64,000 nt of DNA from Micromonospora sp. R77 (GCF_022747945.1 NZ_JALDST010000001.1:1364001-1428000), one strand, 5' to 3'. Shown: positions 45,496 through 55,161, counted from the stretch's first letter. The notes: generated from the sequence alone by a model not told the origin. A program made the numbers and translations.

Positions 45496-47205
45496 ATGCC
45501 GGAGCCGCAGCCGGGAGCAGACCGGCCGGCCGACGGGAGCACCCCGCCCACCGACCACGAACGGGATCCGGCGCTCCCCGACGAGCCCACCCCTCCTCCC
45601 CCCGCACCCCCCACCGCCTCGGAGCCGGACGGACCCTCGACGCCGCTTGATCGTCTGCACATCGCGGCACCGACACGCCGGGCGGAAGTGCCGGGAACGT
45701 CAGACGATCTTGATCCGCCCTCGCCCGAGTCCGAACCCGAGCCGGCCGAGGCCGAGCCGGCCGAATCCGAGCCGGCCGAGTCAGAGGAGTCCGAGCCGCC
45801 CGAGTCCGAACCCGAGCCGGCCGAGTCCGATCCCGAGACGCCCTCCACCGGGACCGAGCCGCTCTCCCCCCAGGCCGAGTCGACTTCGCCCGAGTCCGAG
45901 CCGGCTGCGCCGGTGACCCCGGCTCGGGGATCAGCCGCCGTCCCAGCCCGGCCGACCGGCTCGGCACCGGTCCCCGGCCGCCTCGACCCCACCCGCGTGG
46001 AGGGCGGCCCGACCCCGGTCCCCGGCCGGCCGGACCCCACCCGGGTGGAGAGCCGACCCGACCCGGTGGAGAGCCGACCCGGCCCGGTGGAGGGCCGCCC
46101 CGACCCGACCCGGGTCGAGGGCCACCCCGACCCGACCCGGGTGGAGCCGCCGGCGCCCCGGTGGAGCGGGTCCGCGCCCGTGCCACCCCCGCCGCCCCGC
46201 AGGCGTGGCTGGGGCGAGTCGGCCGAGCCGACCCCGGTCCCGCCTGCGCCGGCGGCCTCGCCGGAGCACCAGGTCCCGGTGGACCCGTGGGCAGGCGTCG
46301 ACACCGGCGGCTGGGAGCTGAACTCGGCCCACTTCCCGGCACTGCCGCCCACGCTGCCCTACCCGGCGACGCCGCACACCCTCCCCTATCCGGTGCCGGC
46401 CCTGCCGCCACCGGGTCCGCCCGCGGCCCGGCCGCCGGCCCCGCCGGTCAGCCCGGCGCCGATGGTGGCGCGCCCGGTGTCACCCCCGCCCGTCAGCCAC
46501 CCACCCGTGGCCGCGCGCCCGGTGTCGCCGCCGCCGCGTCAGGCGCCGCCCGCGCCGGTCCGGCCACCGAAGCAGCGCCGCGCCACGGCACCACCGCCGG
46601 CCACACCGCCGCCCGGCTGGCAGGCCCCCCGGGGGTACGTCCCGGTGCCGGTCCGCCGCCGGCGGCGCTGGCCGTGGGTGCTGCTGCTCACCGTGGCCTG
46701 CTGCTGCGGCGTGCCGCTGTGGTGGGCGCAGCCGTACTCCACCCAGTACCCGGTCAACGCGGCGCTGCCGGAGGAGGTCACCGGCCTGCAACTGCGCGAC
46801 GACGCGCAGAGCCAGGCCACCGTCCGCCAGCTCGAGGCCGAGGTACGCCAGGAGAACCTGCTCGCCGAGGACACCTTCGCCGGGGTCTACGGCAGCTCGA
46901 CGGGGAAGCTGGTGACCGTCTTCGGCAGCACCGGGATCCGGCTCAGCCCCGAGTCGGACGCGAAGGCCGAGCTGACCCGCCTCCAGGAGCGCTACCAGCT
47001 CGAACCCGGGGTGCCGGTGGAGACCGGGGTCCGGGGCCGCTACGAGCGCTGCGCGGTCGGCCGGACCGACGGCGACGCGGTGGTGGTCTGCACCTCGGTC
47101 GACCACGGCAGCCTGGCCACCGGCGTCTTCACCCGGCTCTCGGTGGACGACAGCGGCCGGCTGCTCGACGAGCTGCGCCAGCAGATCATCACGCCGAAGG
47201 CGTAA
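45496..47205 (+). CDS. Proline/glutamate-rich single-pass membrane protein
   Basis: A 569-residue protein. Residues 1-390 are low-complexity: SEPAES-type acidic repeats, then DPTRVE repeats, then long Pro-rich stretches. A basic segment (VRRRRRWPW) and one transmembrane helix follow (about 394-412, with three consecutive Cys). The 155-residue C-terminal domain, predicted outside the cell, has no recognised family (EEVTGLQLRDDAQSQATV, FGSTGIRLSPESDAK). ATG 45496 follows GAGGAGA. The acidic and proline-rich half is presumably cytoplasmic and disordered. The function is unknown. Confidence 0.75.
   Translation: MPEPQPGADRPADGSTPPTDHERDPALPDEPTPPPPAPPTASEPDGPSTPLDRLHIAAPTRRAEVPGTSDDLDPPSPESEPEPAEAEPAESEPAESEESEPPESEPEPAESDPETPSTGTEPLSPQAESTSPESEPAAPVTPARGSAAVPARPTGSAPVPGRLDPTRVEGGPTPVPGRPDPTRVESRPDPVESRPGPVEGRPDPTRVEGHPDPTRVEPPAPRWSGSAPVPPPPPRRRGWGESAEPTPVPPAPAASPEHQVPVDPWAGVDTGGWELNSAHFPALPPTLPYPATPHTLPYPVPALPPPGPPAARPPAPPVSPAPMVARPVSPPPVSHPPVAARPVSPPPRQAPPAPVRPPKQRRATAPPPATPPPGWQAPRGYVPVPVRRRRRWPWVLLLTVACCCGVPLWWAQPYSTQYPVNAALPEEVTGLQLRDDAQSQATVRQLEAEVRQENLLAEDTFAGVYGSSTGKLVTVFGSTGIRLSPESDAKAELTRLQERYQLEPGVPVETGVRGRYERCAVGRTDGDAVVVCTSVDHGSLATGVFTRLSVDDSGRLLDELRQQIITPKA
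45720..46140. repeat. Degenerate minisatellite inside the proline-rich gene
   Basis: Short in-frame units related to GAGTCCGAGCCGGCCGAG (45720-45900), then units related to CCGACCCGGGTGGAG (45970-46140), vary in number and order. Length variation between strains is likely. Confidence 0.6.
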
Positions 47206-47255
47206 GGTCTTCGGGTTTCCTGGCGGAAGATCCGGCAGCCGGCCACAATCGGAAC

Positions 47256-48725
47256 ATGTCGCGGCGTTGGCTCTTCGCCGATCAGCTGGGGCCGCACTTC
47301 CTCGACGACCGGAAGCAGCCGGTCCTGCTGATCGAGTCGAAGGCGGTCTTCCGGCGGCGTGTCTACCACCGGCAGAAGGCCCACCTGATCCTCTCGGCGC
47401 TACGACACCGCGCCGCCGAGCTCGGCGACCAGGCGATCTTCCTGCGCGCCGAGACGTACGGGCAGGCACTGAGAAAGGTCCGCGAGCCGCTGGAGGTGTG
47501 CCATCCGACCTCGCGGCGTGCGCTGAAGTTCGTCACCGGCCTGGACCGGGTCACCATGCTGCCGGCCCGGGGCTACCTGACCAGCCTCGAGGACTTCGCC
47601 GAGTGGGCGGACCAGCGCCGGGGCGCACTGCGGATGGAGGCGTTCTACCGGTTCGCCCGGGAGCACCACGGGGTGCTGATGGACGGCGGTGAGCCGGCCG
47701 GCGGCCGGTGGAGCCTGGACACCGAGAACCGCGAGCCGCCCCCGAAGGACGGCAAGCTGGACGTGCCGGCCGCGCCGATGCCGAAGGAGGACGACATCGA
47801 CGCCGAGGTCCGGGCCGACCTCGACCGGTGGGAACGGGAGGGGATCCGGTTCGTCGGGCGGGACGGCCCGCGCCGGTTCCCGGCCACCGCCAAGGAGGCC
47901 AAGGCCCGGCTGCGGCACTTCCTCGCCAAACGGCTCGCCGCGTTCGGCCCGTACGAGGACGCGATGCTCTCGACCGACCCGTGGCTGGCGCACAGCATGC
48001 TGTCGTCCTCGTTCAACCTGGGCCTGCTCGACCCCGCCGAGGCGGTACGCGGCGCGGAGCAGGCGTACCGGAAGCAGGGCGCGCCGCTGGCCAGCGTGGA
48101 GGGCTTCGTCCGGCAGATCATGGGTTGGCGGGACTACATCTGGCACACCTACTGGTATTTCGAGCCAAGCTGGCGAAACAGCAACGAGCTGGGCGCCCGC
48201 CGGTCCCTGCCGGCCTGGTGGAACGACCTGGACGCGGACGCCGTCGACGCGCACTGCCTCTCCGACGTGCTCGCCGGGGTCCGCGACCGGGCGTGGGTGC
48301 ACCACATCCCCCGGCTGATGGTGCTCGGCAACTACGCGCTGCAGCGCGGCTTCCGCCCGTCCGAGCTGGTCGAGTGGTTCCACACCCGGTTCGTGGACGG
48401 CTACGAGTGGGTGATGACCGCGAACGTGGTCGGCATGAGCCAGTACGCCGACCTGGGCCGGATCACCACCAAGCCGTACGCCTCGGGCGGCGCGTACATC
48501 AACCGGATGAGCGACTACTGCGGCGGCTGCCGGTACGACCCGAAGAAGCGGGTCGGTCCGGACGCCTGCCCGTTCACCGCCGGCTACTGGGCCTTCCTCT
48601 CCGCCAACCGCGACCGCATCCCGGGCAACGCCCGGATGGCGCGCACCATGAAGCAGATGGAACGCCTCGCCGACCTCGATGCGGTGGTCGACCAGGAGAA
48701 GCGCCGGGGCGGCGACCCGCCGTGA
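47256..48725 (+). CDS. Fe-S bacterial cryptochrome/(6-4) photolyase (PhrB type)
   Basis: A 489-residue flavoprotein of the FeS-BCP family. It opens MSRRWLFADQLGPHF, as in prokaryotic (6-4) photolyases. Four cysteines expected to bind a [4Fe-4S] cluster are Cys334, Cys422, Cys425 and Cys438, with spacing 88, 3 and 13, identical to that of Agrobacterium PhrB (350, 438, 441, 454). The family repairs UV (6-4) photoproducts and carries FAD and a lumazine-type antenna. ATG 47256 has CACAAT 6 bases upstream, so the message may be leaderless. It is convergent with plsC. Confidence 0.93.
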   Translation: MSRRWLFADQLGPHFLDDRKQPVLLIESKAVFRRRVYHRQKAHLILSALRHRAAELGDQAIFLRAETYGQALRKVREPLEVCHPTSRRALKFVTGLDRVTMLPARGYLTSLEDFAEWADQRRGALRMEAFYRFAREHHGVLMDGGEPAGGRWSLDTENREPPPKDGKLDVPAAPMPKEDDIDAEVRADLDRWEREGIRFVGRDGPRRFPATAKEAKARLRHFLAKRLAAFGPYEDAMLSTDPWLAHSMLSSSFNLGLLDPAEAVRGAEQAYRKQGAPLASVEGFVRQIMGWRDYIWHTYWYFEPSWRNSNELGARRSLPAWWNDLDADAVDAHCLSDVLAGVRDRAWVHHIPRLMVLGNYALQRGFRPSELVEWFHTRFVDGYEWVMTANVVGMSQYADLGRITTKPYASGGAYINRMSDYCGGCRYDPKKRVGPDACPFTAGYWAFLSANRDRIPGNARMARTMKQMERLADLDAVVDQEKRRGGDPP

Positions 48726-48762
48726 CGGGCGGGCCGGCCGGGGGCACCCCCGTTACCGCCCG
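48726..48762. terminator. Hairpin between photolyase and plsC
   Basis: CGGGCGG (48726-48732) pairs with CCGCCCG (48756-48762) around an inner perfect CGGGGG/CCCCCG hairpin (48739-48752). Confidence 0.5.
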
Positions 48763-48767
48763 CCGGT

Positions 48768-49466
48768 TCAGACCGCGCCGGGCTCGCCCGCGACCGGTGG
48801 GTGGGCGCGCGGCGGCGCGTAGCGGGGCACGTACTCCTGGCCGGTGAGTTGCTGGATCTCGGCCATCATCTCGTCGGTCATCTCGCGCAGCGAGGTCCGG
48901 TCGTCGGACCGGCCGGTGAAGTCCAGCGGCTTGCCGAACCGGATGCTGATCTCGGCCCGGCCCGGTCGGGGCACCCGGGTCCCGATCGGCTGCGCCTTGT
49001 CGGTGCCGGTGACGCCGACCGGGATGATCGGCACGCCGGCCGCCACGGCCAGACGGGCCGCGCCGGTCCGCCCCCGGTAGAGCCGGCCGTCCGGCGAGCG
49101 GGTCCCCTCCGGGTAGACGGCGACCAGGTCACCGGCCTTCAGCACCGGGATGGCGGCGTCGAACGCGGACAGCGCGGCCCGGCCGCCGGCCCGCTCCACT
49201 GGGATCGCGCCCAGCCCGGTGAGGACGAACTTGGAGAAGGCGCCCTTCACACCGGTGCCCTTGAAGTACTCCGACTTGGCCCAGAAGGCCAGGTGCCGGG
49301 GGACGACGGTGCCGAGCAGCAACTCGTCGGCGACGGAGAGATGGTTGCCCGCGAAGATGGCGCCGCCGGTCGCCGGAATGTGCTCCAACCCCTCCACGCG
49401 TGGCCGGAACGCCAACCGGAGCGCGGGCGCCACGGTGAGCTTGCCGATGGTGTAGAGCAGCGGCAC
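48768..49466 (-). CDS. 1-acyl-sn-glycerol-3-phosphate acyltransferase (PlsC-like)
   Basis: A 232-residue membrane-bound acyltransferase of phospholipid synthesis. The catalytic HX4D motif is NHLSVADE (His42, Asp47); the second motif AVYPEGTRSPDG binds the glycerol phosphate. The N-terminal hydrophobic stretch (LLYTIGKLTVAPALRLAF) attaches it to the membrane. It transfers an acyl chain to lysophosphatidate. ATG 49466 is the start. It is the next gene downstream of ileS on that strand. Confidence 0.9.
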   Translation of the reverse strand: MPLLYTIGKLTVAPALRLAFRPRVEGLEHIPATGGAIFAGNHLSVADELLLGTVVPRHLAFWAKSEYFKGTGVKGAFSKFVLTGLGAIPVERAGGRAALSAFDAAIPVLKAGDLVAVYPEGTRSPDGRLYRGRTGAARLAVAAGVPIIPVGVTGTDKAQPIGTRVPRPGRAEISIRFGKPLDFTGRSDDRTSLREMTDEMMAEIQQLTGQEYVPRYAPPRAHPPVAGEPGAV

Positions 49467-49600
49467 TGGTCCTCCGGCGGTCGTACGTGAACAGGCGGTG
49501 TCACCGTAGCGGACGGTTCCACCTCCGGCCGATCGGGTGGCCGACCGTCCGTGGGGTGGTCCGGCGGCGGCAGCGCCGCCGGACCACCACCATCAGGACG

Positions 49601-52600
49601 TCATACCCGGCGGACGGCGACCGTCACCCGTTCGCCGTCGCCGACCTCGCCGGCGAAGCCCTCGACGCCCTCGACGAAGTCGATGCTGTCGGCCAGCACC
49701 TCCCGCGCCACGAAGTCGGTGTACGCGGCCACCGCCGCGCGGACCTCCTCCGGCGCCGACACGGACACCACGATCCGGTCGGACACGTCCAGGTCGGCGT
49801 CCCGGCGGGCCTGCTGCACCACCCGGACCACGTCCCGGGCCAGCCCCTCGGCGGCCAGTTCGGGAGTGACCTCGGTGTCCAGCACGACGACGCCCTCACC
49901 GCCGGGCAGCGGCGCGGAGTGCTCGGCGTCGGCGGCGACCAGGCGCAGCTCGTACTCGCCCTCGGCGAGGGTGACCCCGGCGGCGACCGGGGCGCCGTCG
50001 ACGAGTTCCCACTCCCCCGCCTTGACCGCCTTGATGACCTGCTGCACCTGCTTGCCGACCCGCGGGCCGAGCGCCCGGGGCACCACCGTCAGCACCTGCT
50101 GGCAGTAGTTCGCCACCTCCGGCGAGAACTCCACCGTCTTCACGTTGACCTCGTCGGCGACCAGGTCGGCGAAGGGCCGGAGCTGGTCGGCGACCGGGGA
50201 GGCCACGGTCAGCTTCGACAGCGGCAGCCGGACCCGCAGGCCCTTCGCCTTGCGCAGCGACAGGGCCGCCGAGCAGACGTCCCGGGTGGCGTCCATCGCG
50301 GCCACCAGGGCATGGTCGGCGGGGAACTCCTCGGCGGACGGCCAGTCGGTCAGGTGCACCGACCGCTCGCCGGTGAGGCCGCGCCAGATCTCCTCCGCGG
50401 TCAGCGGCGCCAGCGGCGCCACCACCCGGCAGAGCGTCTCCAGCACCGTCCACAGGGTGTCGAACGCCTCGGCGTCGCCGGACCAGAACCGGTCCCGGGA
50501 GCGGCGCACGTACCAGTTGGTCAGCGCGTCCAGGTAGGACCGGACGGTCGCGCAGGCCCCGGAGATGTCGTACGCGTCCATCTGCGCGCCGACCGTCGCC
50601 ACCAGCTCGTTCGTCTTCGCCAGCACGTACCGGTCGAGCAGGTGGGTGGAGTCGGTGCGGCGACGGGCGGTGTGGCCGTCGGCGTTGGCGTAGAGGGAGA
50701 AGAAGTACCAGACGTTCCACAGCGGCAGCAGCACCTGACGCACCGCGTCCCGGATGCCCGCCTCGGTGACCGCCATGTCACCGCCGCGCAGCACCGGCGA
50801 CGACATCAGCATCCAGCGCATCGCGTCGGAGCCGTACGCGTCGAAGACGTGGTAGACGTCCGGGTAGTTGCGCAGGCTCTTGGACATCTTGCGCCCGTCG
50901 GAGCCGAGCAGGATGCCGTGACTGAGGCAGTTGCGGAACGCCGGCCGGTCGAACAGCGCGGTGGCCAGCACGTGCATGGTGTAGAACCAGCCGCGGGTCT
51001 GTCCGATGTACTCGACGATGAAGTCGCCCGGGTAGTGGTGCTCGAACCAGTCGGCGTTCTCGAACGGGTAGTGCACCTGGGCGAACGGCATCGAGCCGGA
51101 CTCGAACCAGCAGTCCAGCACCTCCGGCACCCGGCGCATCATCGACTTCCCCGTCGGGTCGTCCGGGTTGGGGCGGACCAGGTCGTCGACCGCCGGCCGG
51201 TGCAGGTCGGTCAGGCGTACGCCGAAGTCCTGCTCGATCTGCTCCAGCGAGCCGTACACGTCGACCCGGGGGTAGGTCGGGTCGTCGGACTTCCACACCG
51301 GGATCGGCGAGCCCCAGAACCGGTTCCGGCTGATCGACCAGTCCCGGGCGTTGGCCAGCCACTTGCCGAACGAGCCGTCCTTGATGTGCCCCGGCGTCCA
51401 GTTGATCTGCTGGTTCAGCTCGACCATCCGGTCCCGGAACTTCGTCACCGCGACGAACCACGACGACACCGCCTTGTAGACCAGCGGGGTGTCGCAGCGC
51501 CAGCAGTGCGGGTAGGAGTGGGTGTAGGTGTCCTGCTTGAGCACCACCCCCCGCTCCTTGAGTTCCCGGATCACCGGCTTGTTGACGTCGAAGACCTGCT
51601 CGCCCTGGTAGGGCGGGACGAGCGCGGTGAACCGGGTGTGGTCGTCCACCGTGACGACGGTGGGGATGCCGGCGGCGTTGCAGACGTTCTGGTCGTCCTC
51701 GCCGAAGGCCGGGGCCAGGTGCACGATCCCGGTGCCGTCCTCGGTGGTGACGAAGTCCGCCCCGAGCACCTGGTAGGCGTTCTCGCCGGCCTGCTCGACC
51801 AGGAAGTCGTAGAGCGGGGTGTAGCGGCGCCCGACCAGGTCGCGGCCGTACACGCTGCCGACCTGCTCGTACCCCTCCAGCTCCTTGGCGTACGCGGCCA
51901 GCCGCGCGGCGCCCACGACGTAGCGGTCGCCGTCGCGCTCCAGCACCGCGTACTCGATGTCGGGGCCGACGGCGAGCGCCAGGTTGGACGGCAGGGTCCA
52001 CGGCGTGGTGGTCCAGACGCCCAGCTTGACCGGCCCGCGCAGCAGCTCGGGGGCGCTCTCGTCGGCGGTCAGCCCGAACCACACCGACAGGGTGGGGTCG
52101 TGCCGGTCCCGGTAGACGTCGTCCATCCGGGTCTCGGTGTTCGACAGCGGCGTCTCGCACCGCCAGCAGTACGCCAGCACCCGGAAGCCCTCGTAGACCA
52201 GGCCCTTGTCGTGCAGGGTCCGGAAGGCCCACATGACGCTTTCCATGTAGTCCAGGTCGAGCGTCTTGTAGTCGTTGGCGAAGTCGACCCAGCGGGCCTG
52301 CCGGGTGACGTACCGCTCCCAGTCCTGGGTGAACTCCAGCACCGAGGCGCGGCAGGCGTCGTTGAACCGGGCCACGCCCAGATCGAGGATCTCCGCCTTG
52401 CTGGTGATGCCGAGCTGCTTCTCGGCGACCACCTCGGCGGGCAGGCCGTGGCAGTCCCAGCCGAAGCGCCGCTCGACGTGCTTGCCGCGCATGGTCTGGT
52501 AGCGCGGGACGACGTCCTTCACGTACCCGGTGAAGAGGTGGCCGTAGTGCGGCAGGCCGTTGGCGAAGGGCGGGCCGTCGTAGAAGACGTACTCGTTCTT

Positions 52601-52747
52601 GCCGTTCTCGCCGGTCGGCCGCGCCTCGACGGACGCCTCGAAGGTCTTGTCGGCCGTCCAGTGCTCCAGCACCCGGCGCTCGACCGCGGGCAGGTCCGGG
52701 CTCGCCGGGACACCGGCGGCGGTCGGGTCGTGCAACGGATAGGCCAT
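49601..52747 (-). CDS. ileS: Isoleucyl-tRNA synthetase, type 2 (eukaryote-like)
   Basis: A 1048-residue class I synthetase. The HIGH motif is HYGH (residues 67-70, in [10 protein letters not shown]) and KMSKS begins near residue 620. The GLPHYGH form and the length over 1000 residues mark the IleRS2 type rather than the usual bacterial IleRS1 (IHIGH). IleRS2 enzymes are generally less sensitive to mupirocin; this is family knowledge, not measured here. ATG 52747 is the start, with GAGGAGAG upstream. Expression is probably controlled by the T-box at 52785-52985. Confidence 0.96.
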   Translation of the reverse strand: MAYPLHDPTAAGVPASPDLPAVERRVLEHWTADKTFEASVEARPTGENGKNEYVFYDGPPFANGLPHYGHLFTGYVKDVVPRYQTMRGKHVERRFGWDCHGLPAEVVAEKQLGITSKAEILDLGVARFNDACRASVLEFTQDWERYVTRQARWVDFANDYKTLDLDYMESVMWAFRTLHDKGLVYEGFRVLAYCWRCETPLSNTETRMDDVYRDRHDPTLSVWFGLTADESAPELLRGPVKLGVWTTTPWTLPSNLALAVGPDIEYAVLERDGDRYVVGAARLAAYAKELEGYEQVGSVYGRDLVGRRYTPLYDFLVEQAGENAYQVLGADFVTTEDGTGIVHLAPAFGEDDQNVCNAAGIPTVVTVDDHTRFTALVPPYQGEQVFDVNKPVIRELKERGVVLKQDTYTHSYPHCWRCDTPLVYKAVSSWFVAVTKFRDRMVELNQQINWTPGHIKDGSFGKWLANARDWSISRNRFWGSPIPVWKSDDPTYPRVDVYGSLEQIEQDFGVRLTDLHRPAVDDLVRPNPDDPTGKSMMRRVPEVLDCWFESGSMPFAQVHYPFENADWFEHHYPGDFIVEYIGQTRGWFYTMHVLATALFDRPAFRNCLSHGILLGSDGRKMSKSLRNYPDVYHVFDAYGSDAMRWMLMSSPVLRGGDMAVTEAGIRDAVRQVLLPLWNVWYFFSLYANADGHTARRRTDSTHLLDRYVLAKTNELVATVGAQMDAYDISGACATVRSYLDALTNWYVRRSRDRFWSGDAEAFDTLWTVLETLCRVVAPLAPLTAEEIWRGLTGERSVHLTDWPSAEEFPADHALVAAMDATRDVCSAALSLRKAKGLRVRLPLSKLTVASPVADQLRPFADLVADEVNVKTVEFSPEVANYCQQVLTVVPRALGPRVGKQVQQVIKAVKAGEWELVDGAPVAAGVTLAEGEYELRLVAADAEHSAPLPGGEGVVVLDTEVTPELAAEGLARDVVRVVQQARRDADLDVSDRIVVSVSAPEEVRAAVAAYTDFVAREVLADSIDFVEGVEGFAGEVGDGERVTVAVRRV

Positions 52748-52784
52748 CGGGGGTCGCTCTCCTCGCGCAGCTCACTCATCTGTG

Positions 52785-52985
52785 GTCTGCGAGGACGAGC
52801 CTTTTCCGGTACGCCGTCTCCGGCGTACCCGGGGTCAGGCCCGCGGTACCACCCCGCTTGGCGGTCGAGGTGCGGCCGCCCGCTCGTTGGTCGGCTGTGA
52901 CGGGCCGTCCCGTCCGGTTCTACTGGGCCGGTCACCCGGCTGTTCTTCCGGAGGCTCACCGGTGATGGCCGGGTCGTCGCCTGTG
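52785..52985 (-). ncRNA. T-box riboswitch of ileS
   Basis: In the ileS leader the T-box sequence GGTGGTACCGCGG lies at 52853-52841 (minus strand). Upstream, the specifier region GGCCATCACCGG carries the Ile codon ATC at 52966-52964, followed by GAGCCTCCGGAAGAAC, the conserved actinobacterial stem I continuation. Downstream, CTCGTCCTCGCAGACC resembles the usual expression-platform pairing that can hide or free the ribosome-binding site. Actinobacterial ileS T-boxes act mainly on translation. Uncharged tRNA-Ile binding should turn ileS on. Confidence 0.9.
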
Positions 52986-52991
52986 CCGTCA

Positions 52992-52997
52992 AGCGTA
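52992..52997 (-). promoter_or_regulatory. Possible -10 element of ileS leader
   Basis: TACGCT on the minus strand (complement AGCGTA) just before the T-box would place the transcript start at GACGGCACAGG. No good -35 is visible. Confidence 0.35.
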
Positions 52998-53036
52998 CTC
53001 GACCCGGCGGGTGCGCCGCCCCCGAGTATCGGCGCA

Positions 53037-53087
53037 AGGAGGGGCCCCCTGTTAACGCCTCCGGTAGAGGAGGGGCCCCCTGTTGAC
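53037..53087. repeat. GGGGCCCC repeat element, copy 1
   Basis: AGGAGGGGCCCCCTGTTAAC (53037-53056) is repeated directly as a 19/20 match at 53068-53087, separated by GCCTCCGGTAG. A related element is at 61118-61168. Here it lies upstream of the ileS leader and the epimerase gene, not at a gene end. Confidence 0.8.
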
Positions 53088-53166
53088 AACCCGGTCGTCA
53101 CAGTGCCCGCCTCGTCCCCGTCCTCGTTGAGGCAGCAGCAGTGCAGGACCGGATCGGGAGGTAACG

Positions 53167-54081
53167 GTGAGAGTTCTGGTGGCCGGCGCCGGCGGCGCGA
53201 TCGGCGTACCCCTGACCCGGCGGCTGCGCGAGCACGGCCACGAGGTGTACGGCCTGACCCGCGACCCGGGCCGGTCCCGGGCGCTGGCCGACCGGGGTGT
53301 CCGGCCGGTGGTCGCCGACGCGATGGACCGGTCCGCGCTGCTGCGGGCGGTCGACGGGCTGGCCGCCGACGCGGTGGTGCACGAGCTGACCGCGCTGGCC
53401 CGCACCCCCACCCGGCACGCCGGCATGGCGCAGACCAACCGGCTGCGCGTCGAGGGCACCGCGAACCTGCTGGCCGCCGCCGAGGTGGTCGGCGCGCGGC
53501 GGTTCCTCACCCAGTCGATCGTGCTCGGCTACGGCTACCGGGACCACGGCGACCGGGTGCTCACCGAGACCGACCCGTTCGGCGAGCCGCAGGGCACGAA
53601 GGTCGACCCGCACCTGGCCGCGATGCGCGCCACCGAGCAGCAGGCGTTCACCGCCCCGCACGGCATCGCCCTGCGCTACGGCCTGTTCTACGGCGGGGAC
53701 ACCGCCCGACTCCGGCCGCGGCTGATGAAGCGCCGGCTGCCGGTGACCGACGGTGGCGTGCTGCCCTGGGTGCACGTCGAGGACGCGGCGGCGGCCACCG
53801 TGGCGGCGCTGGAGCACGGGCGGGCCGGTCAGGCGTACAACGTCGCCGACGACGAGCCGGCCACCCTGGCCGAGGTGTTCACCGCCCTGGCCGGGGCGTT
53901 GGGCGCTCCCCCGCCCCGGCGGCTGCCGGCCTGGCTGCTCCGCCTCGCCGCCCCGTACGTGGTGACCACCGCGGTGGAGACGAACCTGCGGGTCGCCACC
54001 GCGAAGGCGAGGACGGAGCTGGACTGGCGGCCGGCCTACCCGAGCTACCGGGAGGGCGTCGCCGCAGCGGCCCGCGGCTAG
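53167..54081 (+). CDS. NAD-dependent epimerase/dehydratase family protein
   Basis: A 304-residue extended SDR. The glycine motif GAGGAIG occupies residues 7-13, and QSIVLGYGYRDHG plus LPWVHVEDAAAATVAALEHG are conserved features. The canonical catalytic YxxxK is not evident: the Ser-containing segment is followed by KVDPHLAAMRATEQ with no Tyr-x3-Lys. It may therefore be an atypical member that binds NAD(P)H without classical epimerase chemistry. GTG 53167 follows GGAGG. The ArsR-like gene starts 9 bases after its stop. Confidence 0.85.
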   Translation: MRVLVAGAGGAIGVPLTRRLREHGHEVYGLTRDPGRSRALADRGVRPVVADAMDRSALLRAVDGLAADAVVHELTALARTPTRHAGMAQTNRLRVEGTANLLAAAEVVGARRFLTQSIVLGYGYRDHGDRVLTETDPFGEPQGTKVDPHLAAMRATEQQAFTAPHGIALRYGLFYGGDTARLRPRLMKRRLPVTDGGVLPWVHVEDAAAATVAALEHGRAGQAYNVADDEPATLAEVFTALAGALGAPPPRRLPAWLLRLAAPYVVTTAVETNLRVATAKARTELDWRPAYPSYREGVAAAARG

Positions 54082-54084
54082 GCT
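54079..54084 (+). promoter_or_regulatory. Candidate -10 element of the ArsR-like gene (leaderless)
   Basis: TAGGCT, 6 bases before the GTG at 54091. It overlaps the epimerase stop codon TAG. Confidence 0.4.
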
Positions 54085-54090
54085 GCCGGG

Positions 54091-55101
54091 GTGATCCGGA
54101 TCGAGTTGGACGAGCCGACGCTGGCCCGTACCCGGATCGCCACCAGCCCGCTCTGGGAGGTGCTGACCAGCCTCTACCTGCTGAAGCGGCACCCCGGGGA
54201 GGTGCCCTGGCCGTACACCGGCTGGGCCCGGCACGCCCGACGGGTGCTGGCCGACCTGCCGGACCCGGCACCGGTCCGGGTGCTCACCGCCGCCGCCCGC
54301 GCGCCGGACTTCCTCACCCCGGTCCCGCCGTCGGCGGCCCCCACCCTGGGCGAGGAGCTGGCCGTGCTGCGCGCGACCCCCGCCGAGGTGATCGCCGAGC
54401 AGATTCCCCGCTACCACGACCCGGACGACCTGCCCGACTGGCTCCGCCCGTTCGTCGCCGACCGGCACGCCGCGCTGAACCGGCTCGCGGACGGGATCCA
54501 GGCGTACTGGGACGCGGCCATCGCGCCCTGGTGGCCGGCGATGCGGGCGGCGCTGGACGAGGAGGTGCTGCACCGGGCCCGGGCGCTCGCCGCCGACGGA
54601 CCGGACGCCCTCCTGGCCGATCTGCACGAACGGGTGCGCTGGGAGCGGCCGGTGCTGACCCTGGTCAAGCCGCTGGAGCAGAGCTTCCGGGCGGTGGACC
54701 AGCGGTTGCTGCTGATCCCGCTGATCTTCTCGCGGGGCGCGTTGACCTGCTCCACGGACCATCCGGAGGTCGTCGCGGTCTCCTACCAGGCGCGCGGGGC
54801 GGTGCTGCTCGCGGAGGGCGCCCCCGCCCCGGCCGGGCCGGACACCGACCGGCTGGCCGTCCTCGTCGGGCGGGGCCGGGCCCAGGTGCTGCGGGCGCTG
54901 ACCCGGCCGGCGACCACCGCCGGGCTGGCCGCCACCCTGGGACTCGCCCCGAGCACCGTCTCGGAACACCTGACCGCGCTGGCGACCGCCGGCGTGGTGC
55001 ACCGCCGCCGGGTCGGCCGACGGGTGCTGTACGGCCTCGAACCGGCCGGCCTGGCGCTGGTCGCGCTGATCGGCGCGGACCCGGCCACCGCCTCGGCCTG
55101 A
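54091..55101 (+). CDS. ArsR-type wHTH regulator with large N-terminal domain (DUF5937-like)
   Basis: A 336-residue protein. An N-terminal region of about 240 residues (IATSPLWEVLTSLYLLKRHP at the start) resembles DUF5937, found fused to regulators. The C-terminal winged helix (about 245-325) contains RAQVLRALTRPATTAGLAATL and LAPSTVSEHLTALATAGVV. There is no metal-binding CxC motif. It probably regulates the ABC exporter genes that begin 60 bases downstream. GTG 54091 has no ribosome-binding site but TAGGCT 6 bases before it. Confidence 0.85.
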   Translation: MIRIELDEPTLARTRIATSPLWEVLTSLYLLKRHPGEVPWPYTGWARHARRVLADLPDPAPVRVLTAAARAPDFLTPVPPSAAPTLGEELAVLRATPAEVIAEQIPRYHDPDDLPDWLRPFVADRHAALNRLADGIQAYWDAAIAPWWPAMRAALDEEVLHRARALAADGPDALLADLHERVRWERPVLTLVKPLEQSFRAVDQRLLLIPLIFSRGALTCSTDHPEVVAVSYQARGAVLLAEGAPAPAGPDTDRLAVLVGRGRAQVLRALTRPATTAGLAATLGLAPSTVSEHLTALATAGVVHRRRVGRRVLYGLEPAGLALVALIGADPATASA

Positions 55102-55148
55102 GGATTCGGCCCACACCGAATTCGTTTCCCCGCCCCGCCCCGGCTCCC

Positions 55149-55154
55149 TAGATT
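55149..55154 (+). promoter_or_regulatory. Candidate -10 element of the ABC exporter operon (leaderless)
   Basis: TAGATT, 7 bases before the ATG at 55162, downstream of an AT-richer stretch (ACCGAATTCGTTTCC). This would be the operator region for the ArsR-like protein. Confidence 0.45.
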
Positions 55155-55161
55155 CACCGGC

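Noticed and set aside
49487..52900. An 1137-residue plus-strand open frame opposite ileS
   Set aside because: It is antisense of a certain gene, including its T-box leader, and has no recognisable domain.
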